A stretch of 64,000 nucleotides of DNA, taken from the NCBI RefSeq assembly GCF_016808095.1, contig NC_068974.1, positions 35,150,090 to 35,214,089 of the forward strand, written 5' to 3'. Under the pieces are notes generated by a model. The model had not been told where the DNA came from. It did no database searches and saw only the letters and a program-made list of their open reading frames with translations. Origin of the DNA: Vigna angularis (lineage: Eukaryota; Streptophyta; Magnoliopsida; Fabales; Fabaceae). The position numbers and the translations under genes are program-made. Shown here one piece after another: positions 1 to 12,297 of this stretch (within the stretch, counting starts at the first letter, position 1; the number at the start of each line of letters is the position of its first letter).

Positions 1-134
1 TCAGGTGAAGAGTTGAATGAAGATGATGACGAAGATGATGATGCCATTATTAGAGGATTAGACATAGAGACTTTGACATTTCAATTTATGTTTTATAATA
101 TTATTTGTGAACTTATTTATTTTGAAGTTATATA
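1..134 (+). pseudogene. Possible transposase C-terminal tail (hAT-like), cut by the window edge
   Basis: A reading frame is open from base 1 to a TAA near 134. It begins with a strongly acidic run (EDDDEDDDA) followed by IIRGLDIETL. Acidic low-complexity tails of this kind close many plant hAT transposases, and tandem short repeats follow at about 185-305, as in hAT subterminal regions. No catalytic residues are inside the window, so the family is an inference. It could equally be the acidic tail of an unrelated protein. Confidence 0.25.
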
Positions 135-184
135 ATTTTAAGAACTTATTTGAATTAAGATGTTATTCATATAAAAAGAATTCA

Positions 185-306
185 TGTAAAGTAAACTCTT
201 ACGAATTTACTAAACTCTTACAAATTTACTAAACTCTCACGAGTTCATATAAACTCTCACGACGAGTTCGTATAAACTCTCACAACGAGCTCATATAAAC
301 TCTCGA
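185..306. repeat. Short tandem repeats, unit about 16-25 bp
   Basis: Five or so imperfect copies of a unit containing AAACTCTCACGA / AAACTCTTACGA followed by a variable GAGTTCATAT-like stretch lie head to tail. They sit directly after the acidic reading frame and before the copia protease relic. They may be subterminal repeats of a DNA transposon or a simple minisatellite. Confidence 0.6.
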
Positions 307-450
307 GTTTGACAATCTTGCTTACTGTAGTCATCATAGAGGCATCAGCTGGGAATATCTTTTTGTTGCTAGGGCAAGGGTGTAAGAGAAATGTTGAGGC
401 AAGGGTGTCATGTGGTCGGTAGCCCCACAATCCAGTATCCAATATGGTTT
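285..450 (-). pseudogene. Ty1/copia protease-region relic
   Basis: Read on the minus strand, this stretch carries a decayed copy of the region around the copia aspartic protease: a GATDHMT-type motif, then in another frame CPSNKKI and an ADASMMTTV segment. These are typical of the residues after the protease active site in plant copia polyproteins. At least one frameshift separates the parts and the Asp-Ser-Gly triad itself is damaged. It is a short dead fragment inside what is probably an intron of the downstream PRR gene. Confidence 0.5.
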
Positions 451-1080
451 ATAGTTTTTATCCAAGGCATTAAGTTCAAAAGAAAAAAGAAACTCACTGA
501 AGGTACCTGAATATGCTAGAGAATATGGATTATAGTTTTTATCTAAGGCATTAAATCTAAGACAGTCTCTTGACCTTCCATCTCTCTACTGTATCCACTT
601 TTTATCAATATAAATAGTAGAACATGAGAAGGGTTCATGTAGCCCTCAAATTATATTTTTCTGTTTTTAATCTCGAGTCCTTCTTTCCACCGGTGACTTT
701 TTTCAGGAGCAACTGCCTATTTTTTTTCTAAGAGCTGCTTCAGCTTGCACCCACCCCAAGCAGTTCAGCTGGAGCTTGTTATATTATAAACAATAATGGA
801 TTGAATAAATTGAAGTGGAAAATAAAATAGATTAAAAAATCATTTGAAATGGAAAAGATATAAACAAAAAATATCTGAGGTAAACGGGTTGATTGTAAAA
901 AAATATCTTTCCTTTTCTGCATTTTTCAAATCAAACGTGTTTATAAGTAAAATTTCTATTTGTCCATTCTTTCCATTTTTTTTCTTTTCCATGAATTTCT
1001 CTCCACACATTTCTCTTCCCTCAACTAAGCAAAGGCTTAACCTTTGGGCAAGCCTTATGTTTTTCTTTACCTCTTGTCAG

Positions 1081-2531
1081 GCTCGAACAGGAAATGTAGG
1101 AAGCTGTTCTCCACTGGCCAATGGCTCAGCTGCACCTAATGCAGAGGTAATAAACAACTTTCCATCTCACTCAAATGTCACTCCTCCAAACCAGCAATCT
1201 AATGGGAGCAACAACATCAATGACATGGCCTCCATTAATACATATCTTGGCACCAAACCTTGTACTTTTGACAAGATGCCAGAGTCTGTAAGAGGTTTGG
1301 GCTCATTTAATTCCTCTGAACTCCGAACAATACGGAACAATAGTATCTCTTCGTCTCAGAAGAAAACCTATGCCCGGGAAGAATATATGGAAATTGTTAG
1401 AGGACAAGTGGGAAGCTCTGAACATGAATTCAAAGCCGAGCACACTCATTATGAGCTTCACCATTATAATCACATTTCCCGTAAAGCGGCTGTAGATCTC
1501 CAATCAGATCATGATCTCTTACTCAAAAGATCAACCAACACTGCTCAGCAATGTGTATCATCAAATGCGTTTGGAGGGCCAGCAGAAAGTAATGCTGCAA
1601 ACTACACAATAGATGGAAATGCTGGGGAGAGTGATCACGGGAGCAATGGACATGGGAGCAATGGACAGGACGGAACCATGACAATGAGGACAGTAAATGT
1701 GGAAAATGGCAATGTGGCTGTTGGGAGCATTGGAGTTGGTGGCATTGATAGGAAAACCATTGGGAATGGGGCAGATGAAGGACGACTTTCATTGAGAGAG
1801 GCTGCTTTGACCAAGTTTCGTCAAAAGAGAAAAGAAAGATGCTTTGAGAAAAGGGTAATTCTATTTTAAATTATGTGCTTATAATATGTTCGCTGAAGAT
1901 ATTTATCGAATGTGGATTTTGTCAATTTGAGAATTGCGATGTGGTTATGCCCTTGTTATCGTATTCGTATAATCTCTACAAATGAATGGTCTGGAGATCT
2001 TCTCTGGATTCTGTGTATTTTATATATCTGCAGTTTTATCAAATTATTTTCCCTTCATTTATAAATTAAGATATTTACTGCCGAGTTACCCTAGCCCAGT
2101 AGTATTATGTGATTTATGTAGTCAACCTACTTGTAGGATAAGGCTTTATTGTACTTTGTACTTGCCTCGTATGACTTGTATGTCCATGTTTTCGTCAATG
2201 AGTTGATCCTAATCTTAATAACCACGAGATGTTATATATTGTCGTCATGAATTTGACTTGTTTGAATATTCTGAAATTTCCATTCCTTTTCCAGGTTCGA
2301 TATCATAGCAGGAAAAAACTAGCAGAACAGCGGCCTCGTATTAGGGGACAATTTGTTAGACGAATAGTGTAAGTTGCTGCATACTTGGATTCACTTTATA
2401 TATCTCTGTTGCACTATATAAGCACTGGATTAACTTGTGTCCAAATTTTTCTCAGGTCTGAAGCCAAAGAAGAAAAAGATCACCAAAGTGACAACCTGGT
2501 ACCTGGGGATAATACCGACATTCCTCAATAA
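1081..2531 (+). CDS. Pseudo-response regulator (PRR3/PRR7-type), last three exons with CCT domain; 5' partial
   Basis: Exons 1081-1854, 2295-2368 and 2456-2531 join in phase to 307 residues ending at a TAA. The first visible exon follows a pyrimidine-rich tract and TTGTCAG. It encodes a Ser/Asn/Gly-rich low-complexity linker, then LSLREAALTKFRQKRKERCF. The CCT domain is split by an intron and continues as RYHSRKKLAEQRP and RGQFVRR. PRR proteins with a CCT domain are nuclear repressors in the plant circadian clock and control flowering time; CCT mediates nuclear localisation and DNA contact. The PRR3/PRR7 assignment rests on the linker style and CCT wording, and other CCT proteins are less likely. 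The N-terminal pseudo-receiver exons are not in the window. The frame happens to stay open upstream to 844, but that part reads as intron. Exon continuity gives no sign of decay. Confidence 0.85.
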
Positions 2532-5500
2532 CACCAGCCAAATGCTGGCCATTATTTGACTGATTCTGTTCCAGTAGCGACCTCCAGCTTCTTGCTTGTC
2601 AGACTAGTCCTTCGCACAATCACCTAGGAAGGAGCTCGGAAGTTTGTGTAGTGGGAACCTGTGATTAGGTAGTTTACCTTTACCTCTGTTGTTTTGAAGA
2701 ACAGATATTTAATTTGAACCTTCAGGACAACTTTCTATAATCTGATCTTGGTTGTGTGAACTTGAAAACTCCAAATGGACCCATGGAAGTGGTTACCTTT
2801 GGATAGGTTAACCTCTGATGAAATAAAATTTATCATGTTAGCTTTTACTTCGTTTTCCTGAATTCATTGTCGTGGCTGAAAAGGAAGAGAGAATAGAGTT
2901 TCTCTGCTTCTTATCTTCATGTCACTGTTCTATACGCTAGGATTTTCACATCCAATTTTTTTTCATTTAACATTATCTTTTCATTATTTTTTATTTTTAT
3001 TTTTTCTTTATAAATACAAAATTTTACTTTTTTTATAACTATTTTATCTTTATATGAATTGTTGTCAAATAATCTCATTATTTTCTCAACAATTCTTCTC
3101 TCCCTCACTAGGACTTCTTCAACTGGAACAGCCACCTTTCCTTAACTTGTGCTGTTACGTCAATCATAAATCAATTATTGTGATCAGAGTTCTGTTCTTA
3201 GCAATAATTGTTTCAGCTGTCTGCTTCACATTCCCAACAACTGCCTTCAAAATGCCTGATAAAGATATATAAAATACACAGTACTCGATTAAAAATATTT
3301 TTTGAGCTTTTAATAATTAAAATATTATGGTTTCAATAAAAATATCTTTTTACATATTCTAATATATTAAAATCATGTTCAATTTTTTTTCTTAATAAGT
3401 GCCTAGAAGATTAAATAGTTAAACTTGTGTCTGTCTGTACACCTAAACTGTGAGTAGTTGAAGTTTGTTGGTACGGAGGCAAACATCTAGGGTTCTCACT
3501 CGAGTAAAAATTAAAGTTGTCGCCATTGTTTCCTTGAACCATCTATGACCCACTTGGAACAACTTTTTCATCTTCTTGTACCTTCCGGAATAACATAAAT
3601 ATCTTTTTTAATTCTTTACATTTTTTTTTTTTTCAGAAAAAGCATTTTATATCTCTAGTAATAACACAAATCTTACTCAGCGTAATTGAAACTCTTTTAA
3701 TCATGTGAACTTAGATTTTGGTAGAAATTATATATATATATATATATAATATAAACGAAATATGAGAAATATAGTTTCACAGCTTCTTATTACCTTACTG
3801 TGAAGTAAATATGTTCTCTCGTCCAAACAACCCATTACTTAAAACACCGTGTTAATGATTTACGTGAATTCTAATTTGAAAGAATTGCTGGTCAAGAAAT
3901 AAATTTTATTTAAGGAAAAAGGTATACTGTTTCATCTAAATGATAGACTTTAACTTTTGAAACGTAATTAATTAAAATTAAATGAAAAATATCTTTAAGT
4001 TCCTCGATTCAAACAATTCTTCTTCTTTTTTCAAAAATACGAAAAAATATATTTTCAGCAATAAAAATGTGTTATTACACAAGAACGGGTACTAAAAAGT
4101 TACTTCTTGACATTAGGGATAAAAATTGGTTTATAATATATAAAAAATATGATATTGTAAAATAGCACTAGAATTTTTGGTCAAAAGAAAAATACGAAAG
4201 TGTGATAAATGTTTTAACAATCTTATTTAAAATGAAAAAAAAATTATGAAATTTAGTAGCGAATTATAAAGAGAAATTCTTATGATGATGTAATGGCACT
4301 AAAATATTTTCATCTATAATTAAAGTTTGAGTTTAAAAGATATATTTACCGTTGGTTTGAAAAAACGTAGGTCAGAACAATTAATAATTACAGTCAAGTA
4401 TGTTCTATGTAAGAATAATCATTCTTAGTATAAATTTCTTTTCTCAATTTTAAGGTAATAAAATTAGTAAAAAGGTCAACGTTTTGAGTTGCGCAATTAA
4501 TTTATCATATCAGATTTCTATAAACTTGACTAATAAAATACAAGTTATTTTTTATTATCTATACCTATGTTAAAAAGGATTTCTATTTTGGATGTTTACG
4601 TTTGCTTTTCAAAATTTACTCTTTAAGTTACATTATTTTAGAATTAAAATAATTATATTATCAATTTTACTATTTCTTTAAACATTTTTATAAAATTATC
4701 AATGAGTAAAAATTATTTACAATAAAATTATAAAAGTTATTTATATTTAATTTCATAACTATAATAATAGTAATAATAGTTTTATTACTATAAAAAATGA
4801 CAGTTTTTATTATTATAATATAAATTAGCTTATTTCTAATCAAAAGGTAGCCAATAAAGATTTTAAATCAATCTAAAGATTATAATACTCAAACAATTCC
4901 TTGTAATTGATACCAGAATCACCCTTCAAAAGTGCAATTTGACATTGATCTTCGAAAATGATTCTCAGATCTCACTGTTTAAGAAAAATATTATTTAATT
5001 GATACTTGTCAAAATCTCATCAAATATAATTATATATTAACATTCTTGGCCTTAATTTATAAAGGCATTGTTACAAACAACCAAATAATACAATTATTTT
5101 CTACGGAAAGTATAGCTGTCAAAATAGGTAATCCGGTTCGACCCAACCCGATTCATCATGGGTTGGCCACTTAGTGAGCCAATCCAACCCGGCTCATTTA
5201 TTAGCAAGTCGAAAAAATTTGAATCCGACCCGACCCATCATGGGTTGGTGGATTAAATAGGTTGGCTCATTGGCTCACTTAACTTTTTTTTTTTTCATCC
5301 TCTTCTGATATTCTTATAACATGTTACTTTGATCGATCAAATTGAAATAGTAATAATTGGACCAATTGATATAAAAGAAAATAAAATAAAGAATTCTATT
5401 GTTATATATTATAAGCTATCAACCATAAAATTTTGCCAATTTAATTTAATGAGACATATACAGCCGTTTGATCAAGAAACTACATATAACTGTTAACAAA

Positions 5501-7724
5501 AATATATAACAGCGGAAACTTTGGATAGACAACAACACAACGCAGCACGAAAAACTCTATTGGGAAGTAAAGGTTGTGTGTTTTGAATAATTAATTTAAT
5601 TTTAATAAAAAAATAGGATTTGAATAATTAATTTGATTTCAATAAAAAAAATAGGTGGGTTGGTGGACACTAACCGAAACATACCACGTCACTCATATTG
5701 TCGGTTCATAAAATCCTTTGTAAAATACGTTTCAAATTTTTAAATTCAAGTTTTAGTTGCCTATAAAAAAAAATAAAGATTCCGTTTATTGATACACTAT
5801 TTAACTAATAATATGTTATTAAGATGGGATCATAGAAATTTCTTGCAAAATATTTATAGAAAAGAAAAATATAAAAAAATAAATATTGTCAACTAAAACT
5901 AAGTTATTTATAAGTTAAGTTGTAATAGCTTTTCATATTAACTTTCTTTCGATGCTTCTCATATTAGTTTTCTTTTCTTAATATATGTATAAGTTAATTT
6001 AAACTTATAAAAAAAGCTCTTTTCCTTAAAAATTTAAAAGAAAATTTACCATGCACTCTGTAACTTTATTTCGACGATGGAAATAATGTCCTTTAATATT
6101 GAACCTGTATAATTAAAGTTTTTTTTATATAAATATCAGAATGTCATCACATGTACAAACCCAACATGAATAAAAAATTATTATCAAGAATGGAGATTAA
6201 ATATTAAGATTATTAAATAGAAGTTATTGAAAATTTATAATTACCCAAAATTGATGTCGTAATAAGGGTGATAAAGGTTGAAAGTTTTAAACAATCATAC
6301 AAATCTTGAATTATAAAACCTTCACCAATGAATGGCTATTACAATATTATTAATCTTTACATTCCAGTAATTTATATTCTTATACTTTATTATTTTATCT
6401 ACCTTTCTACAATTTATTTACTTGAATCTACTTCCCTGTATAATCCAATTTACACATTTTATATATTTCTTTTTACTATTTGCTTATCTATCTCGAATAA
6501 TTTTCGTTTCAAGTAATATATTTATTTGTAAAGATGTTATTAAATATTTTGTATTTAATTTATAAAATTTAACACAAATTCATGATGAAAAATCTCCTAT
6601 AAAGAATGAAATGCCTTTAAAGAAAGTATTTATCTCCTGTCTCAAAAATACATGTTTATTAATTTTTTTATAGAAAAATCACTGAAATCACATACTCCCA
6701 TTAATTTTTATATGATTTGGAAACAATTTACAAAATAGTTAGATTATATAAGTGGAAGTCTTTTTCTTGAGGTTTTCTAGAAGAAATCGTGTGTTTGTGG
6801 ATGTGTGTGATGTGCTCACATTACCTCTAAAAAATATGAATGTTTAAGAGATGATGAAATGAAGATCAAAAGAAAAAAAATGTTATTCTTTATTCAAAGT
6901 GATTGGAACATTATCTTATGATTCATGAAACAAAGCTTATGAAGTTTACCTTGGATTTAGCTCCACGTGTTTTGAATCTTTGTCATGTTGTGTCTTTTAG
7001 CATTAATCATCACACAAAAAGAAAATAATATTACAATCATAGAAGAAACACTTCGATACGTACCTAATCAACTATCTATTTTCCTTGTCGTTTTCAAAAA
7101 GCCTTGCTTTACTCTTCATCTTCTTATCAAATCAACATTTTTAAAACAATTTGTTATGTTAATTAACAAAAAGTTGCCATCAATTTCATTTAGTGCTCAT
7201 AGACTAATGTGGAATTCTTATAATGTAATCCATGGTGTTAAATTTGAGTTTTGAATACATAATAATCTTTTATTATTTAGACTAATTGTTTTCATTAAAA
7301 TTGATTTTATCCCAATGGGTTTTAAATTAAAATAAAATTATATTGAAATCAGATATAAAATATTTGTATGTATTCTGATTTTAAGTTTGTCGATGATATC
7401 GGTTAATAATGATATATTTGAGATATTTTTTTTTTAAAATGTTGTCGTTATTCTTAAAATATACATAAGAAAGAGAAAGAATGAAAAATTATTTAAATTA
7501 TTTTAAGTATTAATTTTTAACCTATATAAATAGTATGCTTTGCGTTATTAAATAGAATGTGAAATTCTATTTAATTAGGTAATTTTTTATAAAAGAAATT
7601 ATATTTGTGGTGTTGTTTTTCAAAATAATTTAGTTTCATTCGGTACCTGCGCAACACTATTCCTGTTTCGTTATAATTGTAATTTTGAGATTTTTTTCAT
7701 ATTTATTAAAAGTAATAATTAATG
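2532..7724. other. PRR 3' UTR, then AT-rich intergenic DNA
   Basis: The first 300 bases or so are probably the PRR 3' UTR. Beyond that I see no coding exon with conserved motifs. The stretch is strongly AT-rich, with a short (AT)n tract near 3730-3750 and a GC-richer dispersed-repeat-like patch at 5110-5280. The short open frames here have no recognisable domain. Confidence 0.6.
5110..5282. repeat. Dispersed-repeat-like patch with CCCAACCCG / GGGTTGG words
   Basis: Within AT-rich DNA, a stretch of about 170 bases repeats the words CGACCCAACCCG, CATCATGGGTTGG and GGCTCATT in direct and inverted form. Very similar wording recurs in non-coding transposon sequence of many plants. The family cannot be named from sequence alone and no clean terminal repeats were found. 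Confidence 0.4.
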
Positions 7725-7733
7725 GGGTTTGCT
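7725..7733. repeat. 9-bp target-site duplication, left copy
   Basis: ATAATTAAT lies immediately before the GGGGTTTGC terminus of the Mutator-like element and matches the right copy exactly. Confidence 0.93.
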
Positions 7734-8009
7734 AACGCGCGTACGCCTGTTTTTCAGTTTGTACATTTTAGCAATGTGTACCGGATTTTAGTAGACAAAA
7801 ATACCCTTATATATCATGGATTCTAAGTTTTAAGGTTAAGGGTATTTTAATAATTTTCATTCTCAAAACTTAAAAAAAAAAAAAAACTCCCAAACCCTTA
7901 CTCACCTCTTTCATTCCTCTCAATCCTTTCGTTTTCATCTCTCTCATTCCAACATTTTCTCTGTCATCCTTACTGTAGCTCCAATTGAAAAAAACAGAAA
8001 CACTTGCCT

Positions 8010-8193
8010 TTAAACAATTTGTCTTTGTAAAGAGTTGAGTCATTGACATATTCACCTTCAGGCAAAGGTTCATTCAAGATCTCTTCAATTTCACCATCTT
8101 CATTAACCTCTCTAATTTCATCATCTGCATATGTTGAATCATCATCTCTAAAAAAAACCCTCCAGGCCAATTACCAATTCTTTCCGATGTCAT
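8010..8193 (-). pseudogene. Coding-like fragment inside the Mutator-like element
   Basis: On the minus strand a frame begins near 8193 (ATGACATCGGAAAG) and, after a short frame break in a T-run, runs through an acidic stretch containing DDDSTYADDEIREVNEDGE, then GEYVNDSTLYKDKLFKGK before entering the inverted repeat. The composition is that of real coding sequence, not AT-rich noise. It may be the N-terminus of the parent element's transposase or a captured host gene fragment. I do not recognise the family. It is too short to be functional here. Confidence 0.4.
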
Positions 8194-8440
8194 TATGCTT
8201 GTGAAAATTAGATAAAATTAGATAAGACAAAAATTATAAAATAAAAAATCATTATAAAATCATTTTTTGTAAGAAATTGTTTAACAGCGAGTATTTCTGA
8301 TTTTTTCAGGTCAATTACCAATTCCTTTATGCTTGTGAAAATTGGATAAAATTAGATAAGACAAAAATTATAAGATGAAAACTCATTATAAAATCATTTT
8401 TTTGTAAGATTGTTTAACGGCAATTGTTTCTGATTTTTTC
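8172..8440. repeat. Internal direct duplication in the Mutator-like element
   Basis: Two head-to-tail copies of about 130-140 bases share GGCCAATTACCAATTC / GGTCAATTACCAATTC, TTATGCTTGTGAAAATT, GATAAGACAAAAATTATAA and a closing TTTCTGATTTTTTCA. They differ at scattered positions and small indels. The second copy leads directly into the right inverted repeat. Confidence 0.8.
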
Positions 8441-8690
8441 AATTGGGGCTACAGTAGGGATGACAGAGAAAAGATTGGAGTGAGAAAGATGAAAGAGAAA
8501 GGGTTGAGAGAGGTGAGTAAGAGTTTGGGAGTTTCTTTTTTTTTAGTTTTGAGAATGAAAATTATTAAATACCCTTAACCTTAAAACTTAGAATCCATGA
8601 TATATAAGGATATTTTTGTCTACTAAAACACGGTACACATTGCTAACATGTACCAACTGAAAAACAGGCGTACGCGCGTTAGCAAACCCC

Positions 8691-8699
8691 ATAATTAAT
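8691..8699. repeat. 9-bp target-site duplication, right copy
   Basis: ATAATTAAT lies immediately after the GCAAACCCC terminus of the Mutator-like element and matches the left copy exactly. Confidence 0.93.
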
Positions 8700-8751
8700 A
8701 TGTTTTCTTGTATAACTTTATTGAAACGACAGTCTCTTTTCTTTATTAAAT

Positions 8752-8752
<1 letters not shown>

Positions 8753-8789
<37 letters not shown>
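8753..8789. repeat. (TTA)n microsatellite
   Basis: About twelve uninterrupted TTA/ATT triplets lie just to the right of the Mutator-like element. Confidence 0.95.
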
Positions 8790-9546
8790 TTCGAGAAAAA
8801 GAGAATAAGTAAGTGAAATATTAATTGAAAATAAACAAGGGTTCATCAAAAGGTAAAACTATCACAAGTTATATAAACAATTTTGAAGTAGAAAAAGCAT
8901 ACGGTTTTATTAAATAAATGGGAACTGAATCGTTATAGTAATTTAATTACTAAAGTTTAAATTATTAAGTTATCATAACTCACAAGACTAACAAATATTC
9001 AAAATATATTACTAGTATAAGTTGAATTTGATTTACTAAAAACCTTATAGAATTCAGTTGGATTAATTAAAGTATTTTTAAAATTCAGTTGATGTTTGTA
9101 ATAATTGAGTTAAATTATAATAGAATTATTTAATTTCCATCCATATCCTAAGGAAAAGTTATTAATGTTTGGATGGTGGAAGTTTCTAGATGATTTAAAT
9201 TGTGTTGTTTTGGTGCACCGACCAAGTACTCGTTAACGTTACGAATTTTAACACTTGCACTTTGGATTGGCAAAGATGAATGTTAGTGTGATTCAGCATG
9301 CATCACTACGCTCATTTCTTCTTTTGATCGGCTCAAAGTACTACGTCGTTTCACTATCTCTTTCTACCTCATTCTTTAATTCTTTATTTTACTATCTAAT
9401 TTACAAATGGATCGTGTCATGGCTAACCCTTCATCATATTAACAATTAAGAACTGTTTGTCCTTTTATTTTTTACAATCAACACCAATTTTTCTTTATTC
9501 TATTATTACCTTTTGTTTTTTTACACATTAAAAAAAATTAATTAAA

Positions 9547-9549
<3 letters not shown>

Positions 9550-9589
<40 letters not shown>
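9550..9589. repeat. (AT)n microsatellite
   Basis: About twenty uninterrupted AT dinucleotides lie in otherwise unremarkable AT-rich DNA. Confidence 0.95.
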
Positions 9590-9592
<3 letters not shown>

Positions 9593-10989
9593 CTTATATT
9601 ATATTACTTTGTTTTTGGATTGATTTATTGATTCTTCATATGTTATGATTGTATGTTACACATAAATAGATGATAATGCAAACGAGAGAGATTATTACAA
9701 AATCGTAAAAATAATAAAGTTGATAAATTTATATATTATTTAAAAAATTATGATTATTTACGGATTTAGACAATTTTTTTTCAAGGAATGAAAATTATTT
9801 ACAAATCAATCTAATTTCTAAAATATAATAAAATTGATTAAATAAAATAGATCGCTGATATATTCATCAAAGATTTATACGTTCTTTTTTATGATTTTTA
9901 GACCAATCTAAATGGTTATAAATCTCCATTCCAAACTGATGAGTGATAGAAACTAAATAATTTTTTTTAAATTAAGTCAATTAACAATTAATATCCTATA
10001 ATTAAACTAATCAAATTTTTATAATTATGTTATACATGATTACATATCTAATTTAAATTATATTATTATTTATATATACTTATCTCCAATACATAATAAA
10101 AATATACATTAAAATTATCTTTATTCAAAAGTCAATTTAAAAGAAATATCATCTCAATATATTAAACATGTATAATTTTCATCACACCATTACTTAAATC
10201 TATCAACCTTAATAACTTCAAACACTATAATTTAACTATCCATGACTTAAAAGCTTACAATTCAACCCCTTTATTGCAAAACAAAATTTTTACTTCAACA
10301 TATAATATTGCTTTTCACAAAATACCAAGAGTGAATCTACTTTGCTTTCAAATCTAATGTGCAACAACTTAATATTATAAGTATTTTAAAGTTCTAATCT
10401 CAAACACGTAACATAAAAACTAACCTACTAAAACCTTTACAACTAAACAAGATTCTATAAATCCATCATTACCCGATCATTAGAGATAACTTCTTTTACT
10501 TGCAATCACTTTTTCTCAAATAATTTTCAAATTCAATATAAAATAAAACAAGTTGAGTCAAATTCTTTAAACAACTATATACTATAAATATACATTAAAT
10601 AACTTAATTATACGTTCTCAACCTCTACAACTTTACATCTTCTTTAAACACCCGCATGTGCAAGTAAAAAAAATTGGTTAAAAGTTTCTCCTTCTTGTTT
10701 GATACTGAATAATTAGTCTAAAACATGTTCAATTAGTATCAAATCATTTTTTTTTTCTAAAAACTTATTTTATTAAAAAAATTAAAGCCAGGTTTCGACT
10801 CAATTTCTTTTTAAAAATTAAATTTCAAGACCACAATACATGGAAGAAACCAGCAAAGTCAAATTAAAAATGCTGATATATAGCATGCCATATTTCACCT
10901 ACCACATATATACTATAAACAATTCCCCTCACTGCGTTTTTACTAAATAAAAAAAATAGTAAAAGTCACCCAAAAGAGCAATCATCCAG

Positions 10990-11215
10990 TACACTCAGTT
11001 CCACGTGCAACCCTTCCCTGATTGGTTGACTCACCGTCACGGTCTCGAGTTACGGTTCCGTTACGGCGGCGGATACAGAACGCGTGATCACCGTCAATTT
11101 CATTTTAGCGACAGTTTGGAACGAAAGTTCGAAACCATATCAATAGTGCGGTACGCGTAGGCAAGTGGGCCCCATTTGATCACGTCACCTGTGGCCCACT
11201 GCGATGTTCGAGAGG
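10990..11215. promoter_or_regulatory. GC-richer island with G-box, ACGT and TCP-like motifs
   Basis: This island of about 220 bases stands out from its AT-rich surroundings. It contains a CACGTG core (about 11,002), CACGTCACC, TTGACT-type W-box cores, and two GTGGGCCCC / TGTGGCCCAC words resembling plant TCP sites, plus several CG-rich hexamers (GCGCGTG-like). It lies about 1.5 kb before the RLCK start codon. It could be a distal regulatory module, the promoter of an unannotated transcript, or a transposon end. No reading frame of note covers it. Confidence 0.35.
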
Positions 11216-12290
11216 TTGACTTTTTTGTTAATTTTTTTTTCCAATTAAATAAATATTTTTAGAGAGAAACAAGACAGGGTTTTGGTCAAAGCGTTTTGCC
11301 AACGTTGAAACAAAACAATGTGATTTAGGGCTATTCAAACGACACACACGTTGCTGTTAATGTTGCGAACCAGCTCGCACCACACACTGAATCCATCGCC
11401 ACCTAATATTCAAACTTCATCAGAAAACGTACTTAACAATAAAGCGTTTTAAATAAGTTAAAAATACGGTTTTTATATCATGAATTACAATAAACTAAAC
11501 AAAATTTAAGTCTTTTTGAATTAAACTAATGAGTACATAATATTAAAAAATTACATAATTTAATAGATTGCAGTTTACATATATGTACAAAAAATAAGTT
11601 TCTTACATTTATTGAGTATATGTATTAAAATATGGAAATCAGTTAACGGAGTTATTTATAAATAAATATATTGTTTTAATATAAGTTTTAAACTCTTAGG
11701 TACGTTAAAAAGATATTTCTTACATTAAAACAAAAATATATAATACATTTTTCAGCAAATACATGCTAAATTAACTTTAAAGGTAAGAATTAACATTAAT
11801 AAGTCTCTAAGTAACTTTCAATCTTCTTTTTTTTCCTTTTGAAGACAAGTAGTGACTCTTTTGTTAAAGAATGCAACGTGGTTAAAATTCGGACTTCAAT
11901 GTGTAAAACAAGCAAAAGTATAAAAATTTAATTGCATTAAATGTTTTTATTTGTTTAATAATTTATAATAATTTATAATAATTTTAACAATTTAAATATA
12001 TATTTTTATAGTTACTTTTTTCTTGTATGAAAATAAATTGATTTATAGTATATATTATTTTGTGTGATGGATAAAATATTTAAATGTTATCTTATTTTAT
12101 TAGTTAATTAAAATAATATTTTCAGTCAACTCTTAAAATCTCACGCTTAGTGCTTCAAATCAATGTTCTCAGATAAATCTCATCAAAATCTTACTCCAAA
12201 TCCAAAACAAAAGGAAGAGGGAGAAATACCGAAAAAGCCCCTGATCGGGGACAAATCGGCCTCAGGTGATAACATTCTCTTCCCCGTGCG

Positions 12291-12297
12291 TATAAAA
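12291..12297 (+). promoter_or_regulatory. Candidate TATA box for the RLCK gene
   Basis: TATAAAA lies about 350 bases before the start codon and upstream of the CT-rich leader. No transcription start can be read from the sequence. Confidence 0.35.

Larger units (their letters stand above)
7734..8690. mobile_element. Non-autonomous Mutator-like element with about 270-bp terminal inverted repeats
   Basis: The element starts GGGGTTTGCTAACGCGCG and ends with the exact inverse, CGCGCGTTAGCAAACCCC. It is flanked by a perfect 9-bp direct repeat, ATAATTAAT, at 7725-7733 and 8691-8699. A 9-bp target duplication and long inverted repeats are the signature of Mutator-like elements. The arms pair over about 270 bases (7734 to about 8006, and about 8420 to 8690) with few mismatches. 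The 957-bp element has no complete transposase, so it must be moved in trans. Its middle holds two direct copies of about 130-140 bp (about 8170-8310 and 8311-8440) and a minus-strand coding-like fragment. The intact target duplication suggests a fairly recent insertion. Confidence 0.93.
8791..12290. other. AT-rich intergenic DNA upstream of the RLCK gene
   Basis: No coding exon with conserved motifs was found on either strand. The stretch includes an (AT)n tract at about 9550-9589 and one marked GC-richer island at about 10,990-11,215, described separately. Confidence 0.55.

Noticed and set aside
185..306. CRISPR-like array of short repeats
   Set aside because: The context is a plant nuclear genome and the repeats are contiguous and diverged, without unique spacers.
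844..1080. Extension of the first PRR exon upstream to an ATG at 844
   Set aside because: The extension is Phe/Lys-rich AT-derived sequence, and a clear acceptor (TTGTCAG) lies at 1,080.
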